From Verrucomicrobia bacterium TMED56 (GTDB taxonomy: Bacteria; Verrucomicrobiota; Verrucomicrobiia; Opitutales; Seribacteraceae), in assembly GCA_002167265.1 (NCBI GenBank), contig NHDJ01000041.1:1-6612 (forward strand): a stretch of 6,612 nucleotides of DNA, read 5' to 3'. The translations under genes and the position numbers were made by a program. Shown here in pieces: positions 5,807 to 6,612 of the stretch. Below the pieces are notes generated by a model. The model was not told where the DNA came from. It did not search any database and saw only the letters and a list, made by a program, of their open reading frames with translations. How positions within the stretch are numbered: position 1 is the stretch's first letter; every line of letters starts with the position of its first letter.

Positions 5807-6612
5807 ATGAATTCGGAAGATCCATGTAGTCACTTTGATTCAAACGTCCGGGCGGAAGCCTTGCGAAAAGAGGCTGCTGCTGCCAGTTTTCCACCTGCTA
5901 CTACATCTGTGAATGCTCACGCTCACACTTTTTTCTCCTTTAACTACAAAGGGTATTCTCCAAGTCGTTTTGCTTTGGAGGCGAAAAAACAAGGTCTCGA
6001 AATGGGTGGGATCGTGGATTTTGATGTACTCGATGGACTGGAGGAATTTTGGCAGGCCAGTCGATTACTTGACTTAAAGGCATGCGTGGGCATTGAATCA
6101 CGTGTGTTCGTGCCGGAATTCTCAGACCGGGTAATAAATTCTCCGGGTGAGCCTGGAATCAGTTATCATATGGGCACGGGTTTTACCACCACCGATATCC
6201 CCGACAAAGCCCAGTCTTTTCTTGATAGTATGAGGCAAACTTCAGAACAAAGGAATCGGGCAATGGTTGAAAGAGTCAATGTATTTCTATCCCCTCTTCA
6301 ACTCGATTATGACAGCGATGTCATGCCCCTGGTTCCTATGGGAAATGCCACTGAAAGACATTTATGTTTGGCTTATGCCCGCAAGGCGGCCACTGAATTT
6401 TCGGATGAAAACTCCCTGCGTAACTACTGGAGTGAAAAGTTGGGAGTATTATCCGAAGATTTAAAGGATGTCCCGGATGGTCGGGGAATGACGGACTTAA
6501 TTAGGGCAAAAACTATGAAGCAGGGGGGTGCAGGATATGTCCAGCCAGATTCGGGGTCTTTTCCAAAGATGTCGGAAATGAATCAATTTGTTCTGCAATG
6601 CGGAGCTCTTCC
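5807..6612 (+). CDS. PHP-domain protein (putative metallophosphoesterase), 3'-truncated by window edge
   Basis: An open frame from ATG 5807 to the window end with no stop (268 full codons). The PHP (polymerase and histidinol phosphatase) fold is indicated by motif I NAHAHTFFS (His38, His40), a motif-II-like IVDFDVLDG (69-77), motif III VGIES with Glu97, and a following ISYHMG segment with His121 matching the usual strand with a metal-binding His. Family members are metal-dependent phosphoesterases such as histidinol phosphatase. Here motif II reads Asp-Phe-Asp where Asp-His is expected, so one metal ligand may be missing or supplied elsewhere. Residues about 140-268 continue with charged helices (SMRQTSEQRNRAMVERV, and a segment around 186-220) not typical of the small PHP phosphatases. 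The start follows AGAGAAG, a weak purine-rich site, with 6-nt spacing. Probably second gene of an operon with the PfkB kinase. Substrate unknown; histidinol phosphatase is possible but not supported by context. Confidence 0.85.
   Translation, partial: MNSEDPCSHFDSNVRAEALRKEAAAASFPPATTSVNAHAHTFFSFNYKGYSPSRFALEAKKQGLEMGGIVDFDVLDGLEEFWQASRLLDLKACVGIESRVFVPEFSDRVINSPGEPGISYHMGTGFTTTDIPDKAQSFLDSMRQTSEQRNRAMVERVNVFLSPLQLDYDSDVMPLVPMGNATERHLCLAYARKAATEFSDENSLRNYWSEKLGVLSEDLKDVPDGRGMTDLIRAKTMKQGGAGYVQPDSGSFPKMSEMNQFVLQCGAL

Noticed and set aside
1..6612. CRISPR array, tRNA, insertion sequence, phage or defence genes
   Set aside because: No spaced repeat array, cloverleaf, transposase motif or terminal inverted repeats were seen; the genes present are ordinary metabolic and envelope genes.

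Overview
The window looks like a chromosomal segment of a Gram-negative bacterium, most likely from the Verrucomicrobiota (Opitutales-like marine lineages are my best guess). The basis is two outer-membrane beta-barrel porins of the putative porin-2 (BBP2/OmpL-like) type, SD-poor start sites with an A-rich stretch before the ATG, moderate GC, and a PfkB kinase beside a PHP protein. The taxonomic assignment is inference; no rRNA or marker gene is present.

Layout, all intact genes on the + strand: (1) 2-1210, the 3' part of a BBP2-like porin cut by the window edge, followed by a strong intrinsic terminator (1238-1262). (2) 1360-2418, a complete paralogous porin with a signal peptide, its own upstream region carrying three 13-bp TTTGATA repeats, and its own terminator (2441-2472). 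(3) 2543-4036, a two-domain PPK2, probably polyphosphate:AMP phosphotransferase, preceded by a 12-bp direct repeat. (4) 4037-4712, a 676-bp stretch without an intact gene. It holds a long bulged hairpin directly after the PPK2 stop and, on the - strand, a decayed DUF336 (GlcG/HbpS-like) gene. (5) 4713-5750, a PfkB-family sugar kinase, then (6) 5807 to the window edge, a PHP-domain protein with no stop in the window. The last two are probably co-transcribed and are separated by 56 bp with a hairpin over the kinase stop codon.

Functionally, the porins form an outer-membrane uptake pair that seems to have arisen by tandem duplication. One copy has gained or kept two large insertions. The PPK2 links polyphosphate to the adenylate pool. 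The kinase and PHP protein form a possible sugar phosphorylation/dephosphorylation or signalling pair of unknown substrate. I see no mobile element, CRISPR array, tRNA or phage gene, and nothing that amounts to a new defence-type system. The most unusual items are the previously uncalled pseudogene, the porin insertions, the repeat-bearing promoter region of porin 2, and the PHP protein lacking a conserved metal-site histidine.
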